Positions 1 through 8,126 of a stretch of DNA of 58,160 bases are shown here, in pieces. The DNA lies in NCBI GenBank assembly GCA_027061805.1, contig JAMOWA010000015.1, positions 1 to 58,160 on the forward strand. Direction: 5' to 3'. A program made the position numbers and the translations under genes. Within the stretch, counting starts at the first letter, position 1, and each line of letters begins with the position of its first letter. The notes beneath the pieces are model-generated. The model saw only the letters and a list, made by a program, of their open reading frames with translations. It ran no database searches and was not told the DNA's origin. This DNA is from Thermoanaerobaculia bacterium (GTDB lineage: Bacteria; Acidobacteriota; Thermoanaerobaculia; Thermoanaerobaculales; Sulfomarinibacteraceae).

Positions 1-442
1 GTCCCGCCCCCGACCCGCGGGAAGCTCCCCAGAGAGTTGTAGAGGGAACTTTTCCGAACCCGATCCAATGATATCAACCACTTACGCTCGTAACTGTCGA
101 ACTTGGGGGACCTGGTCGGGATCGCGGGATCGCGACGGTTCTCGAGCCTGGAAGCGCTGCAGCATAGCATTTCCCGGACGCGGCGCTCAGATACCGGGGC
201 ACGCACCTGCCGTCTCGCGTCATCGCGCACCGGAACGAGCGTGGCAGCACCATCACGTCCGACGTCTCGATCCGTGAAATACAGCAGCCCCTGGGGTGCC
301 ATCCCCCATGACCAACCTCCGTTGAGCCCTTGAGCTCGTCTTCTTGCAGACACCACGGTACCAGGCCGGAGGGATCGACCTTCTCATCCCATTCCTGACA
401 CGGTCCGGCGCACCGATCTGACCGCGTTGCAGCGGCAATACT
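1..442. other. Non-coding stretch at window edge
   Basis: No open reading frame here has a convincing start, ribosome binding site or recognisable protein pattern. The stretch lies downstream of the alanine racemase gene. I see no clear terminator hairpin with a T-run for that gene and no repeat shared with the rest of the window. Confidence 0.5.
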
Positions 443-1591
443 TCAAGGCCTTGAACGTGTCCCCTCCACGACCCTCCGCGGCACCGCAGGCGAGAGGCGT
501 GCCAGGATCTCGTAGTTGATGGTCCCGGACAGGGAGGCCAGCTCCTCGGCCGTCACGGCCTCGGCACCCTCGCGACCGAGGAGCACCACGGGATCACCCA
601 CCCGGACCCCGGGAATGTCGGTCACGTCCACCATCATGATGTTCATGCAGACCCGCCCCACCACGGGTGCGGGCACCCCCTGCACGAGCACCCTCGCCCG
701 GTTGCCCAGCGCACGGGGGTAGCCATCCGCGTATCCCACGGGGAGCACCGCCAGCACCGTGTCGCGCAGGGCCCGCCACGACCGCCCGTAGCCCACCGTC
801 TCGCCCGCGGGCACGCGCTTCACCTGCCCGACCACGGTACGCCACGTCAGCACCGGCTCGAGCTCCAGCGCCTCCGTGCCATGCTCCAGCATCCAGGACA
901 GCCGGGTCTCCCGCGAGGGCCAGTGACCGTACAGGGAGATCCCCACCCGGGCCAGCGTGAAGTCGGCATCCCGGAAGAGGAGGGCTGCCGCCGAGCACGC
1001 CGAATGGATCCAGGGGGGCCTGTGGCCGAGGGCCCGCTCCGTCACCTCGATGGCTCCACGGAATCTCTCGAGCTGTTCCCTGGCGAAATCGTGCTCCAGG
1101 GTGTCCTCGATGTTGGCGAAGTGCATGGCCACGCCAGCCACCTGGAGACCGGCCCTCTGCACTGCGGTACACAACTCCGGAATATTCTCGGAGCGGACCC
1201 CCTGCCGGTTGGTTCCCGTCTCCACCTTGAGGTGGACAGGAATTGCCACGCCTCTTTCCTGCCTCAATTCACCGAGCCAGGTCACGACCTCGACGGACGA
1301 GACCACGAGATGACATCCGTCGTCCAGGAGACGGAGTTGTTCCGGCATGGCGAAGCCCATGACGAGGATGGGTTTTGCGACCCCGAGCGCACGGATTGCC
1401 GCCGCCTCTTCCGGGGTATGGACGGCCAGCCAGTCCACCAGCTCCGAGACCACCTGCACGACCTCGGAAAGCCCGTGACCATAGGCGTTGGCCTTGACGA
1501 CAGCAGCCAGCCTCGTGGCCGGTGTCAGGACACCCCGGAGGACGGAAATATTGTGCCTCAGGGCCCTGGCGCTCACATCCATCTGCTGCAT
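443..1591 (-). CDS. alr: Alanine racemase
   Basis: This PLP enzyme interconverts L- and D-alanine in the cytoplasm and supplies D-Ala for peptidoglycan. The 382-residue length is normal for the family. The PLP-binding lysine is K33 in the segment VVKANAYGHG near the N-terminus. The second catalytic tyrosine is expected in VGYGRSW just before the conserved GYADGYPR segment, and the C-terminal barrel carries VCMNIMMVDVTD followed by GDPVVLLG. The first ATG at 1591 is preceded by a G-rich GGGGGATGGG element; an ATG nine bases downstream is an alternative. It stands alone, divergent from the unknown gene at 1875, and no partner gene follows it. Confidence 0.95.
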   Translation of the reverse strand: MQQMDVSARALRHNISVLRGVLTPATRLAAVVKANAYGHGLSEVVQVVSELVDWLAVHTPEEAAAIRALGVAKPILVMGFAMPEQLRLLDDGCHLVVSSVEVVTWLGELRQERGVAIPVHLKVETGTNRQGVRSENIPELCTAVQRAGLQVAGVAMHFANIEDTLEHDFAREQLERFRGAIEVTERALGHRPPWIHSACSAAALLFRDADFTLARVGISLYGHWPSRETRLSWMLEHGTEALELEPVLTWRTVVGQVKRVPAGETVGYGRSWRALRDTVLAVLPVGYADGYPRALGNRARVLVQGVPAPVVGRVCMNIMMVDVTDIPGVRVGDPVVLLGREGAEAVTAEELASLSGTINYEILARLSPAVPRRVVEGTRSRP

Positions 1592-1874
1592 TACCCATCC
1601 CCCAGATCACGGAAAGTCTATCACGCGGCATGGACGGACAGACCGGAAGCCAATCCGTTGCGTACCGATCCCTTCTGGTCCGGAAGACGATCCGACCTGC
1701 TGTCCGATATCTCCGTCACATCAGTCCCAGGAGTGATCTACAAACTCTGCAAACTCGAATGGAAACAGCGTTCTCTTCCCGATTCGTATTGTGATGTGAA
1801 AGATCAAGCCAATCAATCTTGACTCCAGGGGCTCGAGCTGGTATTCTTGGAGTTCCTGAGAATGGAGGTGACAG
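1592..1874. other. Divergent intergenic region
   Basis: This 283-base gap separates the divergent alr and the 129-residue unknown gene. It is visibly lower in GC than the surrounding genes. It holds the clear promoter at 1819-1847 for the rightward gene. I could not identify a comparable promoter for alr on the other strand. Confidence 0.5.
1819..1847 (+). promoter_or_regulatory. Sigma-70-type promoter for the 129-residue protein
   Basis: TTGACT at 1819-1824 and TATTCT at 1842-1847 are separated by exactly 17 bases. The start codon of the next gene lies 27 bases beyond the -10 box, leaving room for a short leader with a strong GGAGGTGACAG ribosome binding site. Confidence 0.6.
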
Positions 1875-2264
1875 ATGCCATTTGAACGATTCATCCCGAA
1901 ACCTGACGCTCAGGCCAAACCGAAGGTATCGATCCGGCCAAGCGGCCTCATTTCATTCGACGCAACGGCAGTCGAAGCCTTCGACCTTTCGAAGGCCACC
2001 CACGCCGTCGTCTTTTTCGACAAGACGAAGAAACTCGTGGGCATCAAGCCCACCCGGGATGCCTCCGAGGAGGGGGCCGTTCCCCTGAACAGACGGCGCC
2101 GTTCCATGAGCCTGAGGATCCCTTCCTTCTTCGAACAGTACGCCATCAACCTGGACCAGCCCCAGCGCTTCAACGCCTCCTGGGACGAGGCCAGCGGCCT
2201 GGTGATCGTCAACCTGAAGTCCGTTCACCGCAAGCGCGGCCGGCGCCCCAAGGCCCAGGGCTGA
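1875..2264 (+). CDS. Conserved-looking protein of unknown function
   Basis: This small soluble protein of 129 residues is not one I can name. It has alternating hydrophobic beta-type segments such as THAVVFFDKTKKLVGIKP, a basic central stretch NRRRRSMSL, and a basic tail KRGRRPKAQG. It has no signal peptide or membrane segment. The ATG at 1875 is preceded by a near-perfect GGAGGTGA Shine-Dalgarno seven bases upstream and by the promoter at 1819-1847, so it is probably well expressed. It ends three bases before the stop of the convergent metal-receptor gene. The basic segments would allow nucleic-acid binding, but that is speculation. Confidence 0.75.
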   Translation: MPFERFIPKPDAQAKPKVSIRPSGLISFDATAVEAFDLSKATHAVVFFDKTKKLVGIKPTRDASEEGAVPLNRRRRSMSLRIPSFFEQYAINLDQPQRFNASWDEASGLVIVNLKSVHRKRGRRPKAQG

Positions 2265-2267
2265 GGA

Positions 2268-3131
2268 TCAGGGATCGCCGCCGGAAACCGGTGGCGCATC
2301 CCCCATGGCCTGCTGCACGGTCCGGACGATCCAGGGGAGGCCCTCCTCGAGGAGCCACGGTCCGTGATGGGCCAGCACGTCCCCCTCGGTGACCACCAGC
2401 ACGGCCCCACGCTCGAACCAGCTCCCAAGGCCCCTGCCGGCGAGGGTCTCCCTCACCGTCTCGATGGTGCTTCCCCTCCGGGGTTGCGGATCGTAGAGGA
2501 CCAGCCGGGGCGCGAGCTCCTCGAGCCAGCGACCGTCCGGCGAGAACCACGCCCGGGGATCCTCCCGGGTCACCGGCCGCAGGCCCAGCCACTCCAGCGA
2601 CCAGAGGAGGTACGATCCGGCCCCCACCGTCACCGCTTCCCCGAGGTCGATCTCCACGTAGGTCTCCAGGGGTGGGAGGACGCCCCGGCACCCGCTCAGG
2701 GCCGCCCACAGGGCCTCCAGCGGCCCGTGGGCCGCTCCGGGCTCTCCGCACACCACGGCGGTGGTGGTGAGGTTCTCGAGAATGCCCCACGGCGTGACGG
2801 GAAGCGGCAGCTGGTAGACCGGCACGCCCTCGCCCGCGAGTTTCCGGGCGAGCTCCTCCTGGACGCCCGAGGTGGTGAGCACGAGGTCCGGTGCCAGCTC
2901 CTCCAGCCGGTCCCGCCGGACCCCCGTGTAGCTCCCCACCACGGGAAGCTCCTCCACGCCCCCGGGCCGCCAGCACCATGCCGAGCGGCCCACGAGGCGG
3001 GAACCGAGTCCGAGGCGGAACACCGCGTCCGTGAGGCTCGGCGAGAGCGAGACGATCCGGTCCACATGTTCGGGGAGCTCCACCTCGGCCCCCAGCGCCG
3101 GACAGGGGATCCGCCTCACGCCCGGCCCCAT
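2268..3131 (-). CDS. Helical-backbone metal receptor (BtuF/FepB-like), lone cytoplasmic type
   Basis: The 287-residue protein shows the pattern of the periplasmic-binding fold used for vitamin B12 and ferric siderophores (PF01497). VDRIVSLSPSLTDAVFRLG is near residue 20, then ELPVVGSYTGVRRDRLEELAPDLVLTT, and a second lobe around PRLVLYDP. There is no signal peptide or lipobox, so it is probably a soluble cobalamin- or metal-chelate-binding protein of the lone type rather than part of an ABC importer; no permease or ATPase lies nearby. The ATG at 3131 overlaps the end of tatD by 16 bases, which suggests translational coupling. An upstream extension of the reading frame into tatD is excluded as shadow sequence. 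Confidence 0.75.
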   Translation of the reverse strand: MGPGVRRIPCPALGAEVELPEHVDRIVSLSPSLTDAVFRLGLGSRLVGRSAWCWRPGGVEELPVVGSYTGVRRDRLEELAPDLVLTTSGVQEELARKLAGEGVPVYQLPLPVTPWGILENLTTTAVVCGEPGAAHGPLEALWAALSGCRGVLPPLETYVEIDLGEAVTVGAGSYLLWSLEWLGLRPVTREDPRAWFSPDGRWLEELAPRLVLYDPQPRRGSTIETVRETLAGRGLGSWFERGAVLVVTEGDVLAHHGPWLLEEGLPWIVRTVQQAMGDAPPVSGGDP

Positions 3132-3907
3132 CCGTCGGGCAATCCGAAGAGGTGCCGGACGTTCCGGGTCGTGGTCCGTGCCACGTCGTCCACGGGGGCC
3201 TCCAGCTCCTCTGCCACACGCTCGGCCACATGGACGACGAACGCGGGTTCGTTGCGCCGTCCCCGGTGGGGCACCGGCGCCAGGTAGGGGCTGTCCGTCT
3301 CCACCAGGAGGCGTTCCAGACCAGCCGCACGGACGGTCTCCCGGACGTTGTCGGCCCGGTTGAAGGTCACCATGCCCGAGATCCCCACGAAGAGCCCCAG
3401 CTCCACCACCCGCCGGGTCACCGCCTCCCCCTCGCTGAACGAGTGGCAGACGCCCTGGAGCCTCCCGGCGTACTCCGCCAGGATGTCCCGGAGATCCTCC
3501 CAGGACTCCCGGTTGTGGAGGATGACGGGGAGCCCGGCTTCCAGGGCCAGGTCCAGGTGCCACCGGAGGGCGGCGAGCTGGTCCTCCCGGGGGGAGCTCA
3601 TGTAGTGGTAGTCGAGACCGACCTCGCCCACCGCCACGATCCCCCGCCCCTCGAGAAGGGTCCGGACCCGCCGCTTCAGCCCGTCGTCCAGCGCGCTCGC
3701 CTCGTGGGGATGGACCCCCACGGCTCCCGCGACGCGGTCCGGCCAGCGGTCCGCGAGCTCCACCACCGGGTCCAGATCACCCGGCCCCGTGGCCGGGACG
3801 ACCACGCCGCCCACGCCCGCGGCCGCGGCACGATCGAGGACCGCCTCCACCTCATCCGGCTCGAACATGGTCAGGTGCGCGTGGGAATCCACCAGCAGGG
3901 CGCCCAT
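3116..3907 (-). CDS. tatD: TatD family metal-dependent deoxyribonuclease
   Basis: The 263-residue protein has the TatD signature order: DSHAHLTMF at the N-terminus (first metal pair), the central GEVGLDYHYM glutamate segment, then PVILHNRES, CHSFSEG and the terminal VETDSPYLAPVPHRGRRNEP. These residues build a two-metal TIM-barrel hydrolase active in DNA repair or turnover. The ATG at 3907 is chosen because GGAGGAGAG lies just upstream and the product begins directly at the barrel; longer frames would run into the tRNA. It is the first gene of a two-gene unit with the metal-receptor gene. Confidence 0.92.
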   Translation of the reverse strand: MGALLVDSHAHLTMFEPDEVEAVLDRAAAAGVGGVVVPATGPGDLDPVVELADRWPDRVAGAVGVHPHEASALDDGLKRRVRTLLEGRGIVAVGEVGLDYHYMSSPREDQLAALRWHLDLALEAGLPVILHNRESWEDLRDILAEYAGRLQGVCHSFSEGEAVTRRVVELGLFVGISGMVTFNRADNVRETVRAAGLERLLVETDSPYLAPVPHRGRRNEPAFVVHVAERVAEELEAPVDDVARTTTRNVRHLFGLPDGWGRA

Positions 3908-4117
3908 CTCTCTCCTCCGTCCCGGTCGTTCCGGTCCCAGGGGACAGAGGGTAGCAGGACCCTCCGCCTCCGGCGGGTCGCCACAGGGGTCCGGTTCACG
4001 GGGACCGGAGGCTCGGGAGGGCGGGGTGGCGTTCCTGCCCCTTTCCCGTTCTCTCTCGTGGTCCCTTCCATGGGCGTGCTTCCGGACCTCAAACGGCACC
4101 CTCCGGTGCCAGAAAAA

Positions 4118-4195
4118 TGGCGACCCCAACGGGATTTGAACCCGTGTTGCCGGCGTGAAAGGCCGGTGTCCTGGACCTGGCTAGACGATGGGGTC
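4118..4195 (-). tRNA. tRNA-Glu (UUC)
   Basis: On the minus strand the gene begins GACCCCATCGTCTAG, a typical tRNA-Glu 5' end. The seven-base acceptor arm pairs with TGGGGTC. The anticodon loop reads CTTTCAC with anticodon TTC, closed by the GCCGG/CCGGC stem. The T arm contains GGTTCAAATCC, and the 3' CCA is encoded. A short T-run follows directly after CCA. Confidence 0.95.
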
Positions 4196-4300
4196 GCGTC
4201 TCCTGCTCTTCGGTTGTCGGCCCACGAGGAGCCCCCCGGAGCCGCCGGGGGCAATCATCCTACACGAAAACGGGACGTTGCGGAAGACCGGCGACGGAGC

Positions 4301-4418
4301 TTCCCGTATCGCTCTCCAAACCCGAACACCCGGAAAACGCTGCACCGGACTCTGCACGGTGAGGTCACCTGGAGACGTGGTCCACCATCGTGAGAGGCGG
4401 CTCACCCGCCGGAGCCGG
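4301..4418 (+). repeat. Dispersed intergenic module, copy 1
   Basis: It aligns nearly without gaps to 30411-30527. Shared landmarks are TTCCCG, AACACCCGG, AAACGC, CACGG and GAGGCGG at constant spacing. I estimate roughly three quarters identity by eye. In this copy the inverted repeat that is perfect in copy 2 is degenerate. A hexamer array follows both copies. Confidence 0.55.
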
Positions 4419-4426
4419 CAGAAGGA

Positions 4427-4512
4427 ACAGGAACATGGACAGGGACATGGTCAGGGTCAGGTCCAGGGTCTGGGTCACGGGTCCGGACAGGGTCACTGTC
4501 ACGGTCACGGAC
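4427..4512 (-). repeat. Degenerate GTGNCN hexamer array
   Basis: Read on the minus strand this is a run of six-base units such as GTGACC, GTGACA and CTGTCC with much drift. Similar arrays occur at 12043-12076, 30629-30888 and 57941-57995, always between genes. Confidence 0.6.
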
Positions 4513-4580
4513 CCTTCGCCGTGTTGGTGGAGGCCGCCTTCACCTCTTCACCGGGCGGGTGGTGGTCCCCCCGGCTTCCC

Positions 4581-5651
4581 TCACCGCGCCGCGAGGTGCT
4601 GCACGGCGTTGAGCACTCCATCTACCACGCCGGCCATGGCGTCGTGGTCCAGGGTGCCGGGGGTGTCCGTCTCCCGGTGGTAGTTGGGGTTGCGAAGGTG
4701 ACCGGTGTCGGTGACCATCACGGCCTCCCACCCCTGGCGCCAGTAGTTCCGCTGGTCGGACAGGTCCGCGCCCACGGAGGTGGGGCCGGAGTAGCTGCAG
4801 GCGGGCAACTCCGTGGCGCCGCGGAAGGCCCGCTTGATGGTCCGGGCCAGGCCACGGTCCCGCCACCGGCCCACCACGGCGATGAAGCGGCCGTGCCGGG
4901 GGTAGGCGGCCGCCCCCATGAGCGGGCTGTGGTGGGCCGGGTCGTCGGTGAAGTAGCCGATCATCTCCAGGCAGATCATGCAACGGACCCGGGCCCTGCC
5001 GGCCTTCAGACCCGCCGCGTGCACGGCACTGCCCATCTCGGCGGTGCCGAAGAAGGGGGGCTCCTCGGTGGAGTAGGCCACGAGCTCCACGGCACCCTCC
5101 ACGCCCCGCTCCCCCAGCAGCCGGGCCAGCTCCAGGAGCCCCGCCACTCCGCTGGCGTTGTCGTCGGCCCCGGGCAGGTCACCGAAGACGTCGTAATGTG
5201 CGCCCACCACCACCCGGGGGCCGCGGTCCGCCCCGAAGCGGGCGATGACGTTCCGCTGGTCCGTCCCACCGGCCGTGTAGGGCTGGACCTCCACCCGGCC
5301 GCCAGCCGCGGCGAAGGCCTCCAGCACGTACTCCGCGACCTCCCTCAGGCGTCCGGGATGACCGGGGTTCCGCGGAAGGTCTCCGCCGGCCAGGAACTCC
5401 ACGTGCCGCCTCAGGAGCTCCGGCTCGGCGCGGGGCCCGTCGGCCATGGGCAGGAGCCCCCGGACGGGCTGCCGCACGGCCAGGCCCACCAGGGCCACAG
5501 GTGCCAGGACCGCCCCCGCGGCGAGCAGGCCGAGGCGGGTCCTCCTGCCGAGGCGGCCGCCGGCCGCAGGCTCCCCTGCTGTGGCAGCATCACCGGGAGC
5601 CACTTCCCCGGGCACCACGGATGTGCCTTCCGCGCTCCGCTCGTCCCCCAC
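4581..5651 (-). CDS. M28 family zinc aminopeptidase, membrane-anchored
   Basis: This is a co-catalytic zinc exopeptidase. Metal-ligand and catalytic motifs in order are VVVGAHYD (His ligand, acidic neighbour), GADDNASG (bridging Asp), YSTEEPPFFG (Glu pair), CLEMIGY and a C-terminal RETDTPGTLDHD region supplying the last ligand. An N-terminal hydrophobic segment beginning RLGLLAAGAVLAPVALVGLAV would anchor it with the catalytic domain outside the cytoplasm. The GTG at 5651 is preferred because GGGAGGGTGAGG precedes it; a GTG at 5741 would add 30 residues without such a site. It diverges from the Nramp gene. Substrate is unknown. Confidence 0.85.
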   Translation of the reverse strand: MGDERSAEGTSVVPGEVAPGDAATAGEPAAGGRLGRRTRLGLLAAGAVLAPVALVGLAVRQPVRGLLPMADGPRAEPELLRRHVEFLAGGDLPRNPGHPGRLREVAEYVLEAFAAAGGRVEVQPYTAGGTDQRNVIARFGADRGPRVVVGAHYDVFGDLPGADDNASGVAGLLELARLLGERGVEGAVELVAYSTEEPPFFGTAEMGSAVHAAGLKAGRARVRCMICLEMIGYFTDDPAHHSPLMGAAAYPRHGRFIAVVGRWRDRGLARTIKRAFRGATELPACSYSGPTSVGADLSDQRNYWRQGWEAVMVTDTGHLRNPNYHRETDTPGTLDHDAMAGVVDGVLNAVQHLAAR

Positions 5652-5791
5652 GTCCTCACCCTCCCTGTGTCTCCAGTGCCCGACCGGAACCGGGCGGGCC
5701 CCATTCCTGGCATCGTACACCGGAGCCCTCCGGGCGGGCACGCCACCACCCTGGATTCCACGGACGGATCCCGTACCATGGAATCACGACC

Positions 5792-7699
5792 ATGACCGAG
5801 CACCGTTCACTGGAGGAGGTCCACGAGACCGTCGACGTGCCCAGCGGGGGCCCGCTGTTCCGCCGCTGGTGGGCGGTGGCGGGCCCTGCGCTCATGGTGG
5901 CCGTGGGCTACATGGATCCCGGCAACTGGGCCACGGACCTGGCCGGGGGCAGCCGCTACAACTACACGCTCCTCTGGGTGCTGCTCATGTCCAACCTCAT
6001 GGCGGTGCTGCTCCAGAGCCTGGCCGCCCGCCTGGGCATCGTCAGCCGGAGAGACCTGGCCCAGGCCTGCCGCGAGACCTACCCCCGCTGGGTGAACATC
6101 CCGCTCTACGTGCTGGCCGAGATCGCCATCACGGCCACGGACCTGGCCGAGGTCATCGGCTCGGCCATCGCCTTCCAGCTCCTCTTCGGCCTCCCCCTGC
6201 TCTGGGGCGTGCTGATCACCACGGCAGACGTGCTGCTGCTGCTCATGCTGTCGAGCTTCGGCATCCGCAAGCTGGAGGCCCTGGTGCTGGCCTTCGTGGG
6301 CACCATCGGGATCGCCTTCCTGGTGGAGATCTTCCTGGCGAAGCCCGACTGGGTGGGCCTGGTCCACGGCTTCGTGCCCTCGCTGCCCGACGCCACGGCA
6401 CTGTACATCGCCATCGGCATCCTGGGCGCCACGGTCATGCCCCACAACCTCTACCTCCACTCGTCGCTGGTGCAGACCCGGCGTGTGGGCCGATCCTCCC
6501 GGGATCTGAAGGCCGCCATCCGGCTCAACACCATCGACTCCGCCGTCTCCCTCAACCTGGCCTTCCTGATCAACGCGGCCATCCTGGTGATGGCCGCCGC
6601 GGTGTTCTACCGGACGGGCCACCACGGGGTGGCCGAGATCCAGGACGCCCACAGGCTGCTCGAGCCCATCCTGGGTACCGCCATCGCCCCCATCGCCTTT
6701 GCCGTGGCCCTGCTGGCCTCCGGCCAGAGCTCCACCATCACCGGGACCCTGGCGGGCCAGATCGTCATGGAGGGCTACCTGAACTTCCGGATCCGGCCCT
6801 GGCTCCGCCGCATGATCACACGGCTGCTGGCGGTGGTCCCCGCAGTGGCCACCATCCTCTGGTTCGGCGAGGGCTCCACGGGGGGGCTCCTGGTGCTGAG
6901 CCAGGTGATCCTCTCGCTCCAGCTCCCCTTCGCCGTGATCCCCCTCATCCAGCTCGTGGCCGACCGGACTCGCATGGGTGAGTTCACCATCCGCCGGTGG
7001 GTCCAGGTGGCGGCCTGGATCGTGGCGGGTATCATCGTGGCGTTGAACGTGAAGCTCGTGGTGGACGAGATCACCGGGTGGCTGGCCGGGGCGGGCACGG
7101 CGGCCCTGACGGTGAAGCTCGTGGTGGTTCCGCTGGCGCTGGCGGTGGCGGGGCTCCTGGTCTACGTGACCCTCAAGCCCCTCCTCGACCGCCTCCGGGC
7201 ACGGCCCCGGCCCGAGGTGCCCACCGGCGTCCACAGCGCGGCGGCCGAGCCCGAGGTCCGGCTGGAGGTCCCCCGGGGCTACCGCAGCGTGGCCGTGGCC
7301 CTGGACTTCAGCGGCGGGGAGGAGCGCATGCTCAACGAGGCCCTCCGGCTCGCCCAGGGGAGCGGGGAGGCCCGCATCACACTGCTCCACGTGGTGGAGA
7401 GCCCCGCGGCCCGCATCATGGGCGACCACACCGCGGACCTGGAGACCGAGGCCGACCGGAAGCGGCTCGAGGTCCTGGTGGCCAGCCTGGAGCGGGCCGG
7501 CTACACGGCGGGGTGGCGGCTGGGACTCGGCCACCCCGTGAAGGAGCTGGCCCGGCTCGTGGCCGAGGTGGAGGCCGACGTGGTGGTGCTGGGCGCCCAC
7601 GGCCACCGCGGTGTGGCCGACCTCATCCACGGCACCACGGCCGACGCGCTGCGCCACCGCGTGGACGCCACGGTGGTGATCGTGCCGCTGGAGGGCTGA
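5792..7699 (+). CDS. Nramp divalent-metal transporter fused to universal stress protein domain
   Basis: Residues 1 to about 430 are an Nramp/MntH-type proton-coupled Mn/Fe importer with the two metal-site helices: YMDPGNW near residue 35 and VMPHNLYLHS near residue 215. About eleven membrane helices follow the family plan. The last 140 residues form a UspA-type domain beginning RSVAVALDFSGGEERML and ending with VVLGAHGHRG and the DATVVIVP strand; the ATP-loop pattern G-x2-G-x-H-G is close to the usual G-x2-G-x9-G(S/T) form but not a clean match. The 635-residue length therefore reflects a real fusion. The ATG at 5792 is chosen because upstream sequence is not Nramp-like. Its stop is seven bases from that of the convergent cysteine-cluster gene. 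Confidence 0.93.
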   Translation: MTEHRSLEEVHETVDVPSGGPLFRRWWAVAGPALMVAVGYMDPGNWATDLAGGSRYNYTLLWVLLMSNLMAVLLQSLAARLGIVSRRDLAQACRETYPRWVNIPLYVLAEIAITATDLAEVIGSAIAFQLLFGLPLLWGVLITTADVLLLLMLSSFGIRKLEALVLAFVGTIGIAFLVEIFLAKPDWVGLVHGFVPSLPDATALYIAIGILGATVMPHNLYLHSSLVQTRRVGRSSRDLKAAIRLNTIDSAVSLNLAFLINAAILVMAAAVFYRTGHHGVAEIQDAHRLLEPILGTAIAPIAFAVALLASGQSSTITGTLAGQIVMEGYLNFRIRPWLRRMITRLLAVVPAVATILWFGEGSTGGLLVLSQVILSLQLPFAVIPLIQLVADRTRMGEFTIRRWVQVAAWIVAGIIVALNVKLVVDEITGWLAGAGTAALTVKLVVVPLALAVAGLLVYVTLKPLLDRLRARPRPEVPTGVHSAAAEPEVRLEVPRGYRSVAVALDFSGGEERMLNEALRLAQGSGEARITLLHVVESPAARIMGDHTADLETEADRKRLEVLVASLERAGYTAGWRLGLGHPVKELARLVAEVEADVVVLGAHGHRGVADLIHGTTADALRHRVDATVVIVPLEG

Positions 7700-7706
7700 T
7701 CGCAGC

Positions 7707-8126
7707 TCACCCGGCGACCCGGGTCCTCCTCCGGCGCCACAGTGCCTGGCGGTCGTCGAGCCAGATGGAGCGCAACACCCGGAGGACCACGCCCGGCCGG
7801 ACCGCGAACTCCCGCCAGTGTGGGCACCAGGTGTCGAAGTCCACCTGGTCCTCCTCCTCGTAGTAGACCAGCGGGTAGGTGCGGCAGCCGTCGGGACGGA
7901 TGGGATAGACCGAGCACGCGCCACCCGACAGGAAGACGCAGTGCCCGTCCACGGTCCTCAGTCGCAGGTACCCCCTGTCATCGGCCACGGTGAAGTCCCG
8001 GTGACCTGCGAGCTCGAGGCGGACGATGTCCTCCTCCAGCAGGCTCAGGGTGGTGTCCCAGCAGCAGGCGGTGCAGGCGTGCCGGGTGCAGGGGTGCTCG
8101 GCGAAGGGCAACCGGGGGCCGATCAC
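7707..8126 (-). CDS. YkgJ/Fe-S type cysteine-cluster protein
   Basis: The 139-residue protein belongs to the family with the N-terminal C-x4-C-x2-CC cluster (HPCTRHACTACC near residue 10) and the second cluster CSVYPIRPDGCRTYP. A further Cys occurs in TWCPHW. These are thought to bind zinc or an iron-sulphur centre; the role is unknown. The GTG at 8126 overlaps the ubiD stop in the four bases GTGA, so it is translated after ubiD by coupling. A longer frame to 8189 would lie inside ubiD and is rejected. Confidence 0.85.
   Translation of the reverse strand: MIGPRLPFAEHPCTRHACTACCWDTTLSLLEEDIVRLELAGHRDFTVADDRGYLRLRTVDGHCVFLSGGACSVYPIRPDGCRTYPLVYYEEEDQVDFDTWCPHWREFAVRPGVVLRVLRSIWLDDRQALWRRRRTRVAG

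Larger units (their letters stand above)
4196..4580. other. Repeat-bearing intergenic region
   Basis: This gap between the tRNA and the peptidase gene has no supportable gene. It contains a copy of a dispersed 117-base module (4301-4418) directly followed by a degenerate hexamer array (4427-4512). Confidence 0.5.

Noticed and set aside
4091-4117. Hairpin GGCACC/GGTGCC after tRNA-Glu as terminator
   Set aside because: On the tRNA strand the T-run lies before, not after, the stem.
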